Shown here: one piece after another, positions 18,268 through 28,400 of the stretch
Numbering within the stretch: position 1 is the first letter of the stretch
Layout: each line of letters begins with the position of its first letter
Source: Gilvibacter sediminis
Lineage (GTDB): Bacteria; Bacteroidota; Bacteroidia; Flavobacteriales; Flavobacteriaceae
Length of the DNA stretch: 64,000 nt
Direction of reading: 5' to 3'
NCBI RefSeq assembly: GCF_028561565.1
Contig: NZ_JAQQTE010000001.1
Span: 1 to 64,000 of the forward strand
Notes under the pieces: generated by a model
What the model was told of the DNA's origin: nothing
What the model saw: the letters and a program-made list of their open reading frames with translations, nothing else
Databases searched by the model: none
Program-made: the position numbers and the translations under genes

Positions 18268-18852
18268 TTATCTAACGAAATATAAAAAGCAAAACAAATA
18301 GATCCATAGTAAGTCTACGAAATGCCAGAAAGTACCTGCCAATTCTACCCCTAGCATATTGTCTTTATTATATCGCTGTTTAGAATGCTTATAAATCACT
18401 ACTCCCAAGGCAATCAATGCCGCAAAAATGTGCAATAAATGCACAAAGGCAATAAGGAAGACATAGGTGTAGGTAATATTGCTCGATTCTCCTGTGAAAT
18501 AGTATCCCAGGTCATAGGTGATCTGTCTAAAGCCGTAATACTGCAGACTAGCAAAGACCACTCCGAGAATAAAGGTGCTCACCAAGAAGAGCATTCCTTG
18601 ACTGCGTTTTTCTTCGCGAATATTTCGCACGGCCAGCCACATAGTTATACTGCTCAAGATGATCACGGGAGTGCTCAAAAAGAAGGCATTCGGCATTTGA
18701 AAGTCCGCGATCCAATCGTCGCGTTCACTACTAACAATAAAGGCCGAGGTAAATGCCGCAAAACTCATCAATAAACTGATGATCCCAAACCAGAGCATCA
18801 TGCGCTTGGCACGTCTGGCCTTATCCAATTCATACTGTTCTACTTCCGTCAT
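18268..18852 (-). CDS. Cytochrome c oxidase subunit III, short form
   Basis: This 194-residue protein has about five membrane helices, matching the short bacterial subunit III that lacks the first two helices of the mitochondrial form. LQYYGF and AFVHLLHIFAAL correspond to the conserved acidic-helix and His-rich regions. Its stop is 45 bp before the long subunit III, and its ATG overlaps the heme O synthase gene by 4 nt. It would stabilise subunit I in the inner membrane. The presence of two subunit III genes in tandem is a common arrangement in this phylum as far as I know. Confidence 0.92.
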   Translation of the reverse strand: MTEVEQYELDKARRAKRMMLWFGIISLLMSFAAFTSAFIVSSERDDWIADFQMPNAFFLSTPVIILSSITMWLAVRNIREEKRSQGMLFLVSTFILGVVFASLQYYGFRQITYDLGYYFTGESSNITYTYVFLIAFVHLLHIFAALIALGVVIYKHSKQRYNKDNMLGVELAGTFWHFVDLLWIYLFCFLYFVR

Positions 18853-19757
18853 ACATTTAGGAATTTATCGACTACGTAAATTATCTGTAATAGGGTGATA
18901 TAACTCACACTGGTGAGCATTAATCGTTTGGCAGTCTTAGCGTCTTGTTTGCGATACAGTTTTATGGCAGCAAGCAAGAACCATACGCCTAATAAGCCAA
19001 TGATCACTGCAGCTACTGGGCTCACATAAAACAATCCTGTGATCCCCAAAGCCGGTATCAATGAACAGAGCACGGTCCATAAGGTGTACAAAACCACCTG
19101 AGTCGCCGTTCCTTTATCACGTTTTCCGTTAGGCAGCATATAAAATCCACCTTTTTTATAATCTTCATAGAGGAACCATCCTATCGCCCAAAAATGTGGG
19201 AACTGCCAGAAGAACTGAATCATAAACAGAGTTCCCGCCTCAATGCCAAATTCGTTAGTAGCAGCAACCCATCCTAACATGAATGGAATAGCTCCTGGGA
19301 AAGCACCAACAAAGACAGAAAGCGGTGTTTTGGTCTTTAGCGGTGTGTACAAACTCACATACATAAAGATGGAGATGGCTCCAAACAGCGCAGTCTTCGG
19401 GTTGATCACATAAAGTGTCCCTATTCCCAAGATGGTGAATAAAGTAGCAATGATGAAGGCCGTCTGAATACTCATGCGACCGGCAGGGATAGGTCTATTC
19501 TTGGTGCGATCCATGAGCGCATCGAGATCGCGCTCAATAATCTGGTTGTAAGCGTTAGAAGCTCCAACCATAAAATAGCCCCCTAAAGCGAGCATCAACA
19601 GTACTTTGAAATCAATAGCCGGCGCACCCAAAAGATAACCCGCTACGGATGAAAACACCACAGAAACCGAGAGTCTCACCTTGGTGATCTCGGCAAAATC
19701 GCGCAAGAGCGATGTTTTTTGTATGGTAACTTCTTGTGGCTCCAAAACCGATTGCAT
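18849..19757 (-). CDS. cyoE: Protoheme IX farnesyltransferase (heme O synthase)
   Basis: This 302-residue integral membrane prenyltransferase attaches a farnesyl group to heme B to make heme O, the precursor of heme A for aa3/caa3 oxidases. It carries the first Asp-rich motif in NQIIERDLDALMDRTKNRP and about nine membrane helices. It is the first gene of the subunit III/IV operon, with a well-spaced promoter directly upstream. The alternative name is ctaB. No heme A synthase (ctaA) is visible in this window. Confidence 0.95.
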   Translation of the reverse strand: MQSVLEPQEVTIQKTSLLRDFAEITKVRLSVSVVFSSVAGYLLGAPAIDFKVLLMLALGGYFMVGASNAYNQIIERDLDALMDRTKNRPIPAGRMSIQTAFIIATLFTILGIGTLYVINPKTALFGAISIFMYVSLYTPLKTKTPLSVFVGAFPGAIPFMLGWVAATNEFGIEAGTLFMIQFFWQFPHFWAIGWFLYEDYKKGGFYMLPNGKRDKGTATQVVLYTLWTVLCSLIPALGITGLFYVSPVAAVIIGLLGVWFLLAAIKLYRKQDAKTAKRLMLTSVSYITLLQIIYVVDKFLNV

Positions 19758-19777
19758 TCCGCTTTATTTTGCTCGTG

Positions 19778-19808
19778 CAAAGATACTCCATAAACTGCTG
19801 CCAGCCAA
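19778..19808 (-). promoter_or_regulatory. Promoter for the cyoE-cox operon
   Basis: The minus strand reads TATCTTTG (19785-19778), an exact TAnnTTTG, with TTG (19808-19806) 20 nt upstream. The leader to the ATG at 19757 would be about 15 nt. Confidence 0.6.
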
Positions 19809-19857
19809 TGCATGCTGAAAGGAAATTCCATTTTAACAGACTACCCTCAATGTTGCG

Positions 19858-19865
19858 TATCTTTA
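19858..19865 (+). promoter_or_regulatory. Near-consensus -7 box for the MBL gene
   Basis: TATCTTTA differs from TAnnTTTG at the last base only. It lies 17 nt before the ATG at 19883, which supports that start over upstream in-frame codons. Confidence 0.35.
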
Positions 19866-19882
19866 ATCCAAAACCAAAAAAC

Positions 19883-20773
19883 ATGAAAATGCGGATCCGA
19901 CAGTATTTCTTAGTGTGCTTTATGGCCATGAGCGCTTTAAGTTTTGGCCAAGACATGGCCGATGTAACTATCAAAACAATTCCTGTAAATGGACCGGTTT
20001 ATATGTTAGAAGGTCGCGGTGGAAACATTGGAGTTTCTATTGGAGCCGATGGGGTCTTTGTAATTGACGATCAGTTTGCGCCTTTATCAGAAAAAATCTT
20101 GGCCGCCATTAAAGCCCTTAGCGATGCACCGCTGCAATATGTTGCCAACACGCACTATCACGGAGATCATTCGGGCGGGAACGCTAATATGCAACGCGCT
20201 GGCGCCACCATAGTTGCTCATAAAAATGTTCGTAAGCGCCTTGAACAACCAGATAGAAACGGGAACGATAGACCACAGGAAGCTCTACCAGTGATCACTT
20301 ATAAAACGCAGATGTCTATTTATATCAATGGAGAAGAAGTGGTGATCCTTCACGTGGGTAATGCACATACCGATGGAGATTCCCTACTCTACTTTACGCA
20401 AAGCAATGTTCTGCACACCGGCGATACCTTTTTCAACGGACGCTATCCGTATATCGATTTGAATTCCGGCGGATCTGTAGAAGGTTATCTCGCAGCAGTA
20501 AAACGCGGTATGATGCTGGTAGACGAGGACACCAAGATCATTCCGGGTCACGGTCCTTTAGCCACCCGAGCAGACTATATGGCCTTTATGAAAATGCTAG
20601 AAGGGCTCAAAGAGAATTCGCTTAGAGCCATCAATGCCGGAATGAGCTTTGAAGAATTTGTGGCTGATGAAAGCATCACCGCCGAATACGACGCTCAGGG
20701 CTTTGGTAGTGGATTCATCAATCCACAGCGCATGCGCGAAACGCTTTATAAAAGCCTGAAAAAACAGCCTTAG
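19883..20773 (+). CDS. Exported MBL-fold metallo-hydrolase
   Basis: I start at 19883 (296 residues) because this ATG opens a signal peptide, MKMRIRQYFLVCFMAMSALSFGQ; longer in-frame options would run across the cyoE promoter. The metallo-beta-lactamase fold is marked by THYHGDHSGG, the later His in HVGNAHTDGD, HTGDTFFNG, and IIPGHGP, giving a complete dinuclear metal site. Such periplasmic MBL proteins act on varied substrates, and sequence alone does not tell which. The active-site set is not diagnostic of a carbapenemase. Its stop overlaps that of the convergent RemB-like gene by 4 nt. Confidence 0.9.
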   Translation: MKMRIRQYFLVCFMAMSALSFGQDMADVTIKTIPVNGPVYMLEGRGGNIGVSIGADGVFVIDDQFAPLSEKILAAIKALSDAPLQYVANTHYHGDHSGGNANMQRAGATIVAHKNVRKRLEQPDRNGNDRPQEALPVITYKTQMSIYINGEEVVILHVGNAHTDGDSLLYFTQSNVLHTGDTFFNGRYPYIDLNSGGSVEGYLAAVKRGMMLVDEDTKIIPGHGPLATRADYMAFMKMLEGLKENSLRAINAGMSFEEFVADESITAEYDAQGFGSGFINPQRMRETLYKSLKKQP

Positions 20774-22893
20774 AAGTCAAAGTACCAATTGAAGAGGTCT
20801 GTACGGATCCCAAGGTTAAACCAAGTGGAACTTGAAGCGAACTCCGTAGCCGTATCCACATCTGGAGTAAAATCACGGAACAAAAGCGAAGCATAGACTT
20901 TTAGGTTGGTAGCCGGATTGATCAAATATCCGCCTTGAAATTCTCCGATAAAAACCGAGGTCGTATTCCCTTGCCCGATCTCAATACCCGTGTCAAAAGG
21001 TCGGTCGGCCTCATCACGGTAAATATCGCCTCCATAGTAAAAGGAATCCTCTGTAGTGTTGAAATCAAAACCGCGCTCCCCAAAGGTCAATTTAGCCGAT
21101 CCAAACCAACGCCCGTTAAAATAACGCGCAATTAAGATCCCTTCTCTGAAGTTAGCACCCCAAAGGTGCGCCATGGGTTGATTTTGATGCCCGTAGTTGA
21201 GCACAATGGTATTGTGTGAATAAGTATAAGGACGCACTTGGTTGTATTCTGCCTGCAGATAAAGATTCTTCACCCCAAAAGCATTGTAGTACTTGGCCCC
21301 CAATTGAAAACCGAGTTTGTTCTTCCAGCTTTGATCGCCGCCAAAAACATCTCCAGAAGAGAATTCATCTATAACCACTTGGCTGTAGGCGTTGATCTGA
21401 TCTGAGAACTTATATTTTCCGCTCAAACCAATAATGGCGTTTCCTCCGCGGGAACCGGTTGTAAACTCAATGGCTCTGTAAAAGATCACCGGATTCAAAT
21501 AGTTGAGATCAAAGCCGCGATCGTTATCGTTTTCCCACATAACAGCTTCAAACAGACCTATATTCAAGCGTTTGGTCACATTGATACTCAAATAATGGTT
21601 GGCCATGTATTTGGTTCTAAAGGAACCGTCCAAGGTCACCTCAGAACGTACATCGCGCAGCGACATCCACGTATTGGTGTATTTGAGCTTCCAGAAATTG
21701 GTGTTCAAGCGTAAATAAGGATATGGAGAAGCGTTGTCACTCAGAAGTAAAGAGCGGTAACCATCCCCAATAAAATTCTTTCCGTGTCCCAGTTGAATGT
21801 TGAAATGCTGGCTCGGCGCATAGGACAAATAACCCTCAGCCACGGGATAATCATAAGAATCCGTTCTAAAAGGCTCGGCAATATTACGCCCGGGAATAAT
21901 GGCAGGGTTCCCTCCGTCAGGACGGAGCGACTCCGCATAACGATTAAAATAACCTGCAAAACGCCCTTGACTTTCATAGACCGCCGCAAAGAAGTTCAGT
22001 TTTTTGCCCAATCCACCTTGAAAATATACCAAACGGGTATTGTTATAGGTATCCACGCCGTCTCCACGTCCTACTTGAAGATCCACTCCGGGGTCAATGG
22101 TGAACCAATAGTCTTCACCCTTTACAATTCCCATATGCTCATTCCACCATTTTCTACCCAGCCAAGAGGACTTCTTTTTGAGTAGCTTCTGATTGGCAGC
22201 TTCAAAATTGTAGTATTTATTCACCTCCTCATACACATAAGGTTTCTGAGCGGTGTGGTTGTTTATGCCGACTTGATTCATGGCTGGATCAAACATGGCG
22301 TAATTCTGATGGGAAAGCGGAATGTTCAGCTGACTGGTGTACTCTTCATTCTGATAAGGAAAACTTTTGATATCCTCATATTCTGTATTGAACTGATCTT
22401 GCACTACCACAAGACTGGTATCATCTGAATCTGTAGTGCCTGTATTTGACGCAGATGCAGTGGTCTGTGTGATCTGCGGAGCTTGTAATGGAAGGTTTAC
22501 ACTAAACTGGAATTGTACATAGGTGGGTTTAGCGTTGTAAGTAGCCGGTTCAATTTTTGGCAATTCACCAAAGACGCGTTTTACCTCGTCCTTCAATTCC
22601 TGATAGGCCGCCTCTGTGTACAAAACCTTGAACTCACCTTCTGCAGTAACCTCTAAAAGAGAGACCATTACTCCTGAGTAATTCTCCTCACCAATTATCT
22701 CTGGTGTTTTGAAATTTTCGTAAAAGAACTGTTGCAATGTGGCGTTGAAACAATCGGCCAATGCAGCACCACTTTGTCCTTCACAAGACTCAAAGACGGG
22801 ATACTTTTCAATATCTGATAGCGCTTCTTGCGCCTTTAGCGAATATGTAGTTAACAGCAGTAAAACGAGGAGTGAGCGCAGCGGTAAATTCAT
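20770..22893 (-). CDS. remB: Probable gliding motility protein RemB (barrel with TonB-C-like N domain)
   Basis: I start at the ATG at 22893 (707 residues), which opens a signal peptide MNLPLRSLLVLLLLTTYSLKAQ; starting further up would run into a terminator hairpin. Residues about 25-150 resemble a TonB C-terminal-type domain with paired Cys (FESCEG...ADCFN). The rest, about 200-707, is rich in alternating aromatic strands and ends in WYFDF, as an outer-membrane beta-barrel does (Wzi-like). The overall layout matches proteins annotated as RemB, which contribute to gliding in Flavobacterium. The name is from memory of the family and is moderately secure. Confidence 0.65.
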   Translation of the reverse strand: MNLPLRSLLVLLLLTTYSLKAQEALSDIEKYPVFESCEGQSGAALADCFNATLQQFFYENFKTPEIIGEENYSGVMVSLLEVTAEGEFKVLYTEAAYQELKDEVKRVFGELPKIEPATYNAKPTYVQFQFSVNLPLQAPQITQTTASASNTGTTDSDDTSLVVVQDQFNTEYEDIKSFPYQNEEYTSQLNIPLSHQNYAMFDPAMNQVGINNHTAQKPYVYEEVNKYYNFEAANQKLLKKKSSWLGRKWWNEHMGIVKGEDYWFTIDPGVDLQVGRGDGVDTYNNTRLVYFQGGLGKKLNFFAAVYESQGRFAGYFNRYAESLRPDGGNPAIIPGRNIAEPFRTDSYDYPVAEGYLSYAPSQHFNIQLGHGKNFIGDGYRSLLLSDNASPYPYLRLNTNFWKLKYTNTWMSLRDVRSEVTLDGSFRTKYMANHYLSINVTKRLNIGLFEAVMWENDNDRGFDLNYLNPVIFYRAIEFTTGSRGGNAIIGLSGKYKFSDQINAYSQVVIDEFSSGDVFGGDQSWKNKLGFQLGAKYYNAFGVKNLYLQAEYNQVRPYTYSHNTIVLNYGHQNQPMAHLWGANFREGILIARYFNGRWFGSAKLTFGERGFDFNTTEDSFYYGGDIYRDEADRPFDTGIEIGQGNTTSVFIGEFQGGYLINPATNLKVYASLLFRDFTPDVDTATEFASSSTWFNLGIRTDLFNWYFDF

Positions 22894-22942
22894 AAAACGT
22901 AGATAGGCTGTCGAAAGATACGTTTTTTTGAGAATCCTAAAA

Positions 22943-22968
22943 GTAGAAATCCCGCCAAGGAGGCGGGA
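22943..22968 (-). terminator. Terminator after the first TonB-like gene
   Basis: On the minus strand GTCCCGCC...GGCGGGAT forms a GC-rich stem (22951-22956 with 22962-22967) followed by an interrupted T tract. It lies 7 bp past the TonB stop and upstream of the RemB-like start. Confidence 0.6.
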
Positions 22969-22974
22969 CTTCAA

Positions 22975-23760
22975 TTAATCTTGTATCTGAAAGATGATCG
23001 GCAGTGAAAAGATCACGGGGACACTTTTTCCCTGATGCATCCCTGGATTCATCTGGGGCAGCTTTTTGATGACCTTAATGGCTTCATCACGCAAAGCGTC
23101 ATTTGCTGTCCTGACCTTAATATCGGTAACCACACCATCTGGACCGATGGTGAACTGACACGCAATTCGAACCTTCCCAGAAAGGTTCTCTTCGGCACCG
23201 ATATCATAATCAAAGCGGCGTTGCACAAATTTGTGGGTCATACGCGTAAAGCATTCCAATTGCTCTTCACGATCCGCGCCAGCATCACAACCTGGAAAGG
23301 TTGGGATCTGCATTACATTGTTGATGTAGATCGGTGTTGGTGGTTCCTCCTTAGGGGGATCCCCTTTGACCAAATTGGCTCCCGGGCTCACCTCTACAAC
23401 AGGCGGATCCGTACTGATGTTTGGCGTTACGGTAGTGGCCACATCATTTTTGACCACCTCAATAACGTCGCGGACCTGTTTAGGCGGCTCTACTTTGGCC
23501 ACAGGTTCTACCTTAGGTTTTACAGTTTCTACAATAAAATCCGTCATAGTAAACACCTCATCATCCGAATCATCGGTATACGTGATGGGTATCTCCTTAA
23601 TTTCAATACGAACTGTTTCGACCACAAAAAGGACAAACAGCAAGCTAAAGATCAGACCAAATTGAAAATTTCGCGTGTGGTTCCAACGCAAATTTACCTG
23701 GCGTTTTTTTTGGATGGAAGTCAGTTGGTTAGTGTCTGTGTTTTTGGCATTTTGTTTCAT
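22975..23760 (-). CDS. TonB family energy transducer protein
   Basis: This 261-residue protein has an N-terminal cytoplasmic segment, one membrane helix (about 32-50), a Pro/Val/Lys-rich periplasmic spacer (about 75-145), and a TonB C-terminal domain. The domain carries the phylum-typical FPGCD...LECF cysteine pair, the LSGKVRIACQFTIGPDG core and the terminal LPIIF strand. It would couple the proton-motive force to TonB-dependent outer-membrane receptors. It is flanked by terminators on both sides, so it is probably expressed singly. No ExbB/ExbD genes are nearby. Confidence 0.9.
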   Translation of the reverse strand: MKQNAKNTDTNQLTSIQKKRQVNLRWNHTRNFQFGLIFSLLFVLFVVETVRIEIKEIPITYTDDSDDEVFTMTDFIVETVKPKVEPVAKVEPPKQVRDVIEVVKNDVATTVTPNISTDPPVVEVSPGANLVKGDPPKEEPPTPIYINNVMQIPTFPGCDAGADREEQLECFTRMTHKFVQRRFDYDIGAEENLSGKVRIACQFTIGPDGVVTDIKVRTANDALRDEAIKVIKKLPQMNPGMHQGKSVPVIFSLPIIFQIQD

Positions 23761-23851
23761 GACTACTGACTTTTAGAAACACTGAGCTGAATCGGCTAGT
23801 ACTTAGCCCAGCATTGATATGTTAAAGTTTTTAACATACAAGATTGATGCC

Positions 23852-23880
23852 AAAAAAAAATCCCGCTGGCAGAGCGGGAT
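23852..23880 (-). terminator. Strong terminator after the second TonB-like gene
   Basis: A stem of 8 bp (23860-23867 with 23873-23880) is followed on the minus strand by nine T. It lies 25 bp after the TonB stop. Confidence 0.9.
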
Positions 23881-23905
23881 CTATTTGGTTGAAACTTTTT
23901 AGAAA

Positions 23906-24628
23906 TTAATCCTGTACGGCAAAAAGAATCGGTAGTGAGTACAATACCCCTACAGCTTTTCCACGCTGCTTTCCTGGGGTCATTTTTGGAAGTCCTTGTA
24001 CTACTTTGATAGCTTCTTGCTCCAGTCTTGGGTGTGGTGCACGAGCACGCACATTTACAACGTTTCCGTTGCGGTCAATCTTAAACTGTACTGCGATACG
24101 CTGACGTCCTGAAAGACCAAGTTCTCCTGCTAGTTCGGTATCGAACTTCTTGTTTACGAACTTGCTGATCTTTTCAGACATACATTTTTTCTTCGCATCA
24201 TTGTTTCCAGCGTTTTCACAACCTGGATAAATTGGTACGTTTTCAATTACTGCAAAAGGAACGTCTGCGATAACTTCCTCCTCTACTTCTTCGATCTCTT
24301 CGATCTCAACGATCTCTTCTTCCTGATCTGTTTCAGTAGATTCAATTACCGTCTCCTCTACGTCTTCTTCATCTTCTACGATGTCGATAACCTCTGGTGC
24401 CGGTGGTGGCGGTGGAGGTGGTGGAGGTTGGTTCTGAATTTCAGTCACTGGTACTTCCTCTTCGAATTCTTCGTCGAGTTCCAGTTGATCTAGAGCCAAG
24501 GCGTCTTTGTCGTAAGTCTTATACTCTATGGCCTGCCATGCCAGTAAAAGCATTACAATCATTCCGATCTGAAAGAAGTAGATACTTCTTTTACGTAAAT
24601 CTGCTTTAGGATTTTTCTTCGGTTCCAT
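23906..24628 (-). CDS. TonB family energy transducer protein (proline-rich)
   Basis: This 240-residue TonB has a short basic cytoplasmic tail, a membrane helix at about 16-34, an acidic stretch, a run of nine prolines near residues 67-75, a very acidic Glu/Ile/Val spacer to about 125, and the C-terminal TonB domain with YPGCEN...KKKCM and LSGRQRIAVQFKIDRNG. It is the last gene of the ruvA-sprA-gcvH-vanZ-tonB string on the minus strand, 55 bp after vanZ. It differs from the neighbouring TonB in spacer composition, which may set span or receptor preference. Confidence 0.93.
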   Translation of the reverse strand: MEPKKNPKADLRKRSIYFFQIGMIVMLLLAWQAIEYKTYDKDALALDQLELDEEFEEEVPVTEIQNQPPPPPPPPPAPEVIDIVEDEEDVEETVIESTETDQEEEIVEIEEIEEVEEEVIADVPFAVIENVPIYPGCENAGNNDAKKKCMSEKISKFVNKKFDTELAGELGLSGRQRIAVQFKIDRNGNVVNVRARAPHPRLEQEAIKVVQGLPKMTPGKQRGKAVGVLYSLPILFAVQD

Positions 24629-24683
24629 TGCGTTTCTGAATTAATATGCACGCTAAAATATAGAATTTCTAGCGCAAAAAAAA

Positions 24684-25094
24684 TTAAACTTTGTTATTTA
24701 ACCCGACTTTTGATCGCAAATAAAAAATTGCAGTCGCGCCAATGAACATTCCCACGGTATTTGCTACTACATCATAAGGATCAGCGCTTCTACTTTGGGT
24801 GATCTGTGCCTGTAAAAACTCAATTATTGTACCATAAATAAAAGAGCTGATTAAAAGGACCAAAAGGTAGGGCTTCCAAAAGCTCGGTGTGCTTCTGCGC
24901 AACCAATAGGCACCCCAGAGCACGGCCAGGCCAGCGTAAGCAACAAAATGCGCCACTTTATCTTGAAATGGAAACATGGGAACCTTTGGAAGATCCGTCT
25001 TTTCCAGAATAGAGACTAGCGTTAGAAAGGCTGAATAAATCAGTGCAAGCGCGAGTAGAAATCTAGGCGTCAACCAAGGCTTTATATCCGGCAT
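24684..25094 (-). CDS. VanZ family membrane protein
   Basis: I start at the ATG at 25094 (136 residues); a TTG two codons earlier is possible. Either start lies inside gcvH, giving an overlap of 32-38 nt. The protein has about four membrane helices and the VanZ-like motifs [20 protein letters not shown], and [13 protein letters not shown] near residues 106-118. The family is named after teicoplanin resistance, but in flavobacteria it is a common single gene of unknown role. Its place between gcvH and tonB follows the conserved neighbourhood of sprA. Confidence 0.85.
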   Translation of the reverse strand: MPDIKPWLTPRFLLALALIYSAFLTLVSILEKTDLPKVPMFPFQDKVAHFVAYAGLAVLWGAYWLRRSTPSFWKPYLLVLLISSFIYGTIIEFLQAQITQSRSADPYDVVANTVGMFIGATAIFYLRSKVGLNNKV

Positions 25095-25443
25095 CGTCAA
25101 GCAATTCTTCTACTTCTGACGTGTCACTGATCTTTACCTTGATCATCCACCCGTCTCCGTAAGGATCTGAATTCACCGTTTCTGGAGCATCCTCCAAGGA
25201 TTCGTTGAACTCAATGATCTCACCAGAAAGTGGCAAGAAAAGGTCAGATACAGTCTTCACTGCCTCTACCGTACCGAAAACCTCATCTTTATCTAAGGTT
25301 TCGTCTACTGTTTCTACTTCTACATAAACAATGTCCCCAAGCTCTCCCTGGGCAAAGTCAGTAATCCCAACGGTGGCAACGTCTCCTTCAATTGAAACCC
25401 ACTCGTGATCTTTAGTGTATTTGAGATTGGCTGGTATGTTCAT
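25063..25443 (-). CDS. gcvH: Glycine cleavage system H protein
   Basis: This 126-residue carrier shuttles the aminomethyl group between the P and T proteins of the glycine cleavage system on a lipoyl arm. The lipoylation site is Lys63 in [12 protein letters not shown]. Length and the GDIVYVEVE and [11 protein letters not shown] motifs are typical. It is 27 bp after the sprA-proximal intergenic start and its 3' end overlaps vanZ. The other gcv genes are not here, so it is a stand-alone gcvH in the sprA neighbourhood; H protein can also serve as a lipoyl relay. Confidence 0.97.
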   Translation of the reverse strand: MNIPANLKYTKDHEWVSIEGDVATVGITDFAQGELGDIVYVEVETVDETLDKDEVFGTVEAVKTVSDLFLPLSGEIIEFNESLEDAPETVNSDPYGDGWMIKVKISDTSEVEELLDDAGYKALVDA

Positions 25444-25470
25444 TTCAACAATGGTATTATTTGATAGTAT

Positions 25471-28400
25471 TTAGTTTCCAAAATTATAACGCAAGGTCAA
25501 ACCTGTTCTGATCGTCGTCTGTGGGAAGGCGGTAGAAATCGCGTATTCCGAGAAGGTGTGATCGTAGTAGAACAAGGCGGTCAAATTCTTGCTCAAGGCG
25601 TAATCCGCAGTAAATTGTAAACCGTAAATGGTCTGTCCCGCAGTTACTTGGTTGTTTGCAATATCCAGGTAACGAATGATTGTTTTATTGTCGCGAATAG
25701 AAGCGTCTAGCTTGAAGTTCAAATCACTCTTAAGGATCTTCTTCTTGCCACCAAAATTGGTTCCAATGCGTAAATCCTTGATGCGGTATCCAAGCCCTAC
25801 AATGTATTCTGTTCCTTGGATCTCTGTCAATAAGTTGTTTGCAAAGCTCAAAGATAATGCACGATCCGTTCGAACCTCAGCCAAAACTTTCACCGAGTTC
25901 TTCATCTCAAAATCTAGCTTGATCAATGGACTGAACTGCTCAGTAAGGTTTACGTTAGAAAGGATCAATCGGTTTTTAAAGTTTCCTGCTTGATCTACCT
26001 CCGTTGGATTGGCCTCATTGAAGTCCAAGTTGCTTTGGAACTGGTTTACTGTATATCCGGCGCGATATCCGTGCTGGATAGAGAAACGCTTAAAGTTCTT
26101 TTTGAACCATTTTAAACGCATCAGACCGGTGTACTTAATATCCCAGTTTGGCAGAGGCACATCTCTAAAGAGTCCTTTACGAACGTCATTGGCGTCTTGA
26201 CCCGTATAAGCCGATAAGAACGCCGGTAAGAGTACTTCTTGATTGTTTCTTCCGAATCCAACAGGGAAGCCTGTAGACGGATCGGTTGGGAAATCATCGG
26301 TGCCGTAGAAATCACGAGCCAAACGGTTGGCCACAATTAGACGATTGCTTCTAAATTGATCAAAGGTCTGAGAGTTGAATTCATCGCTGCTTTGGAAAGC
26401 CGTTCGGATCAACATGGTTGAAATGTTGAAGTTTCCAAAAGTATTCGGCGTCAACGAACGGTAAAGTCCGTCTTCAATAATATAGTTCTCCGCATAAGAC
26501 TCAGACAGGGTACGATTACCATTAAGATCGATCTTAAGGTCTGGCAAGAACTCAAAAGTCATCTGGTAGTCCAGTTGATTGTTCTTGGTGGTCGTATACT
26601 GCTGGTTAAATTCTGGGAAGATGGTTAACCATCCTTTACGAGCCGCAAGTGCTCGAACATCTGCCTGTCCACCAAATACGAATCCAGTGGTTGGCTTTAA
26701 TGTTCCAATGAACCCAATAGACTGTAAATATCCAGGAAGGAAGGTACCGCGGTTCTCCTGATAGTTGAACTGCGCGCGTTTCAATCCTGTCACAATACCA
26801 ATTACCGTATTCAAGGCCTGATCTCCTGCAGACAATCTAGACTTTGGTTTAGCAGCGTCTGGGTCTGCCCCTCCAGCTCCTGGAGGTGCTCCGGCCACTC
26901 CGCCTCCAGCATTGCCGCCTTTTCCTCCTCCATTACTGAACACAGAGGGATTCGCGCCGCCTTTGCTATCATCATCAGATGGAGCCTGCTTTTTCTTGAT
27001 CCCTAAATAACGGTAAAAACTCGTGAAATCAAGCGTTGAATTGATTCGGTGCGTACTTGCATTCTGAATAGAGTTACCTAAGTTGTACGTGTCTTGAACC
27101 CCGTCAGAAGTAGTAATGGTAATATTATCAAACAAGTCCGATCCGTCTTGCCATTGATAATCCCCGGTATAGGAATAGGTTGCCCTAATGAATTCCAAGA
27201 ATGGGAACTTATTGAACGGCAGATCGTAATTGAGCTGCAAGGATTGAAAATGTCGGTTGGGTTCTCCTAAGTCAAAGAAGCCGTCCCAGACGCCGGCATC
27301 CGGATCGTCTATGAGCCCTCCATCGTTCAAGAAATTATTGACAAAGTTGTTGCGGTTCGAGTTGAAATTGAAACGCAAAGATTTAGTCAGATTATAATTC
27401 AAAGTGAATTGGAAATCAAAGGTGTAATTACGCTGATACAATACGGGCAATTCAATGTTTCCATCGTCTTGGGCTCCAATGACCTCTCTAAACTTCTGCG
27501 AGTTGAACTGACGCATGAAGTTGGAGTTCACCGTAAGACTGGTCGGCAGATAATTTACGTTGAGATCTTTTAGGAATCTCCAGTATCGGCCTCTAAAGAG
27601 CGAATCGCTCTTCTTAAACGGTTCAAAGCTTTTTTGCGGGAAATTGAAATTATAGGTACCTCCCAAATTCACATTCTGACTCAAGGCCTCCTCGACCTCA
27701 AAGTCGCGGTGATTCTCTTCGTTATAACTGTAGGAGAAGGTAAAGTTCTCTACATCATAAGGCATTGGCGTCTTATCAGTGGTTCGGTCTTTACGCACCC
27801 CGATAAAGTTGATACTCTCTCTTTTGGTGTATTCTGTCGATTGACGCTTTCTCGCATCGGGATCATCAGCATTTTCAATACTGGTATCCAACTCTACATC
27901 CAAGAATTGCGGGTCATACTTTGGCGTAACCAATTGTTCGGATCTTCCGTAGTTGAATGGCAACTGGATTCCCCAAGTATTCGGCAACAGTTGTCCCAGG
28001 TTCACATTCGTAACTAAATCGTATGACTGAACATCTTCTAGGCTACGCTCTAAAGGTCCTTGTTCTAGGGATCCAAATCCAATGGTTGAACGTTGTCCGC
28101 TTGCGCTAACCGTTGCAAAATCAGCAATATTGGCGTCCATATTGGCAATAGCAGCCCAACCTCCACTGTTTTCTAGGTCTGAAAGGCGCAGTTCATTAAA
28201 CCAAACTTCCCCTGCGATCTCGCGGTTGGATTGGTTTTTCAAACCGAGCATGATGGTACGTACCGCACCGAAACTCGGATTACCTTTAATACCAATACGC
28301 ATCTCGTTCTCTGGTCCAACATCACCGCCCAATTCGCTCTCGGTAAAGAAGATCTCATCTGCTGCAGAGGTTCTCAACTCATTTGCACGAGCTTTTACTT

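Noticed and set aside
19883-20773. MBL-fold protein as a beta-lactam resistance gene
   Set aside because: The HxHxDH metal site is common to the whole superfamily; nothing in the sequence or neighbourhood identifies a beta-lactamase.
23035-23769. A 244-codon plus-strand frame opposite the first TonB gene
   Set aside because: It is a shadow of a clear TonB protein with a membrane helix and C-terminal domain; no promoter or homology signal supports the antisense frame.
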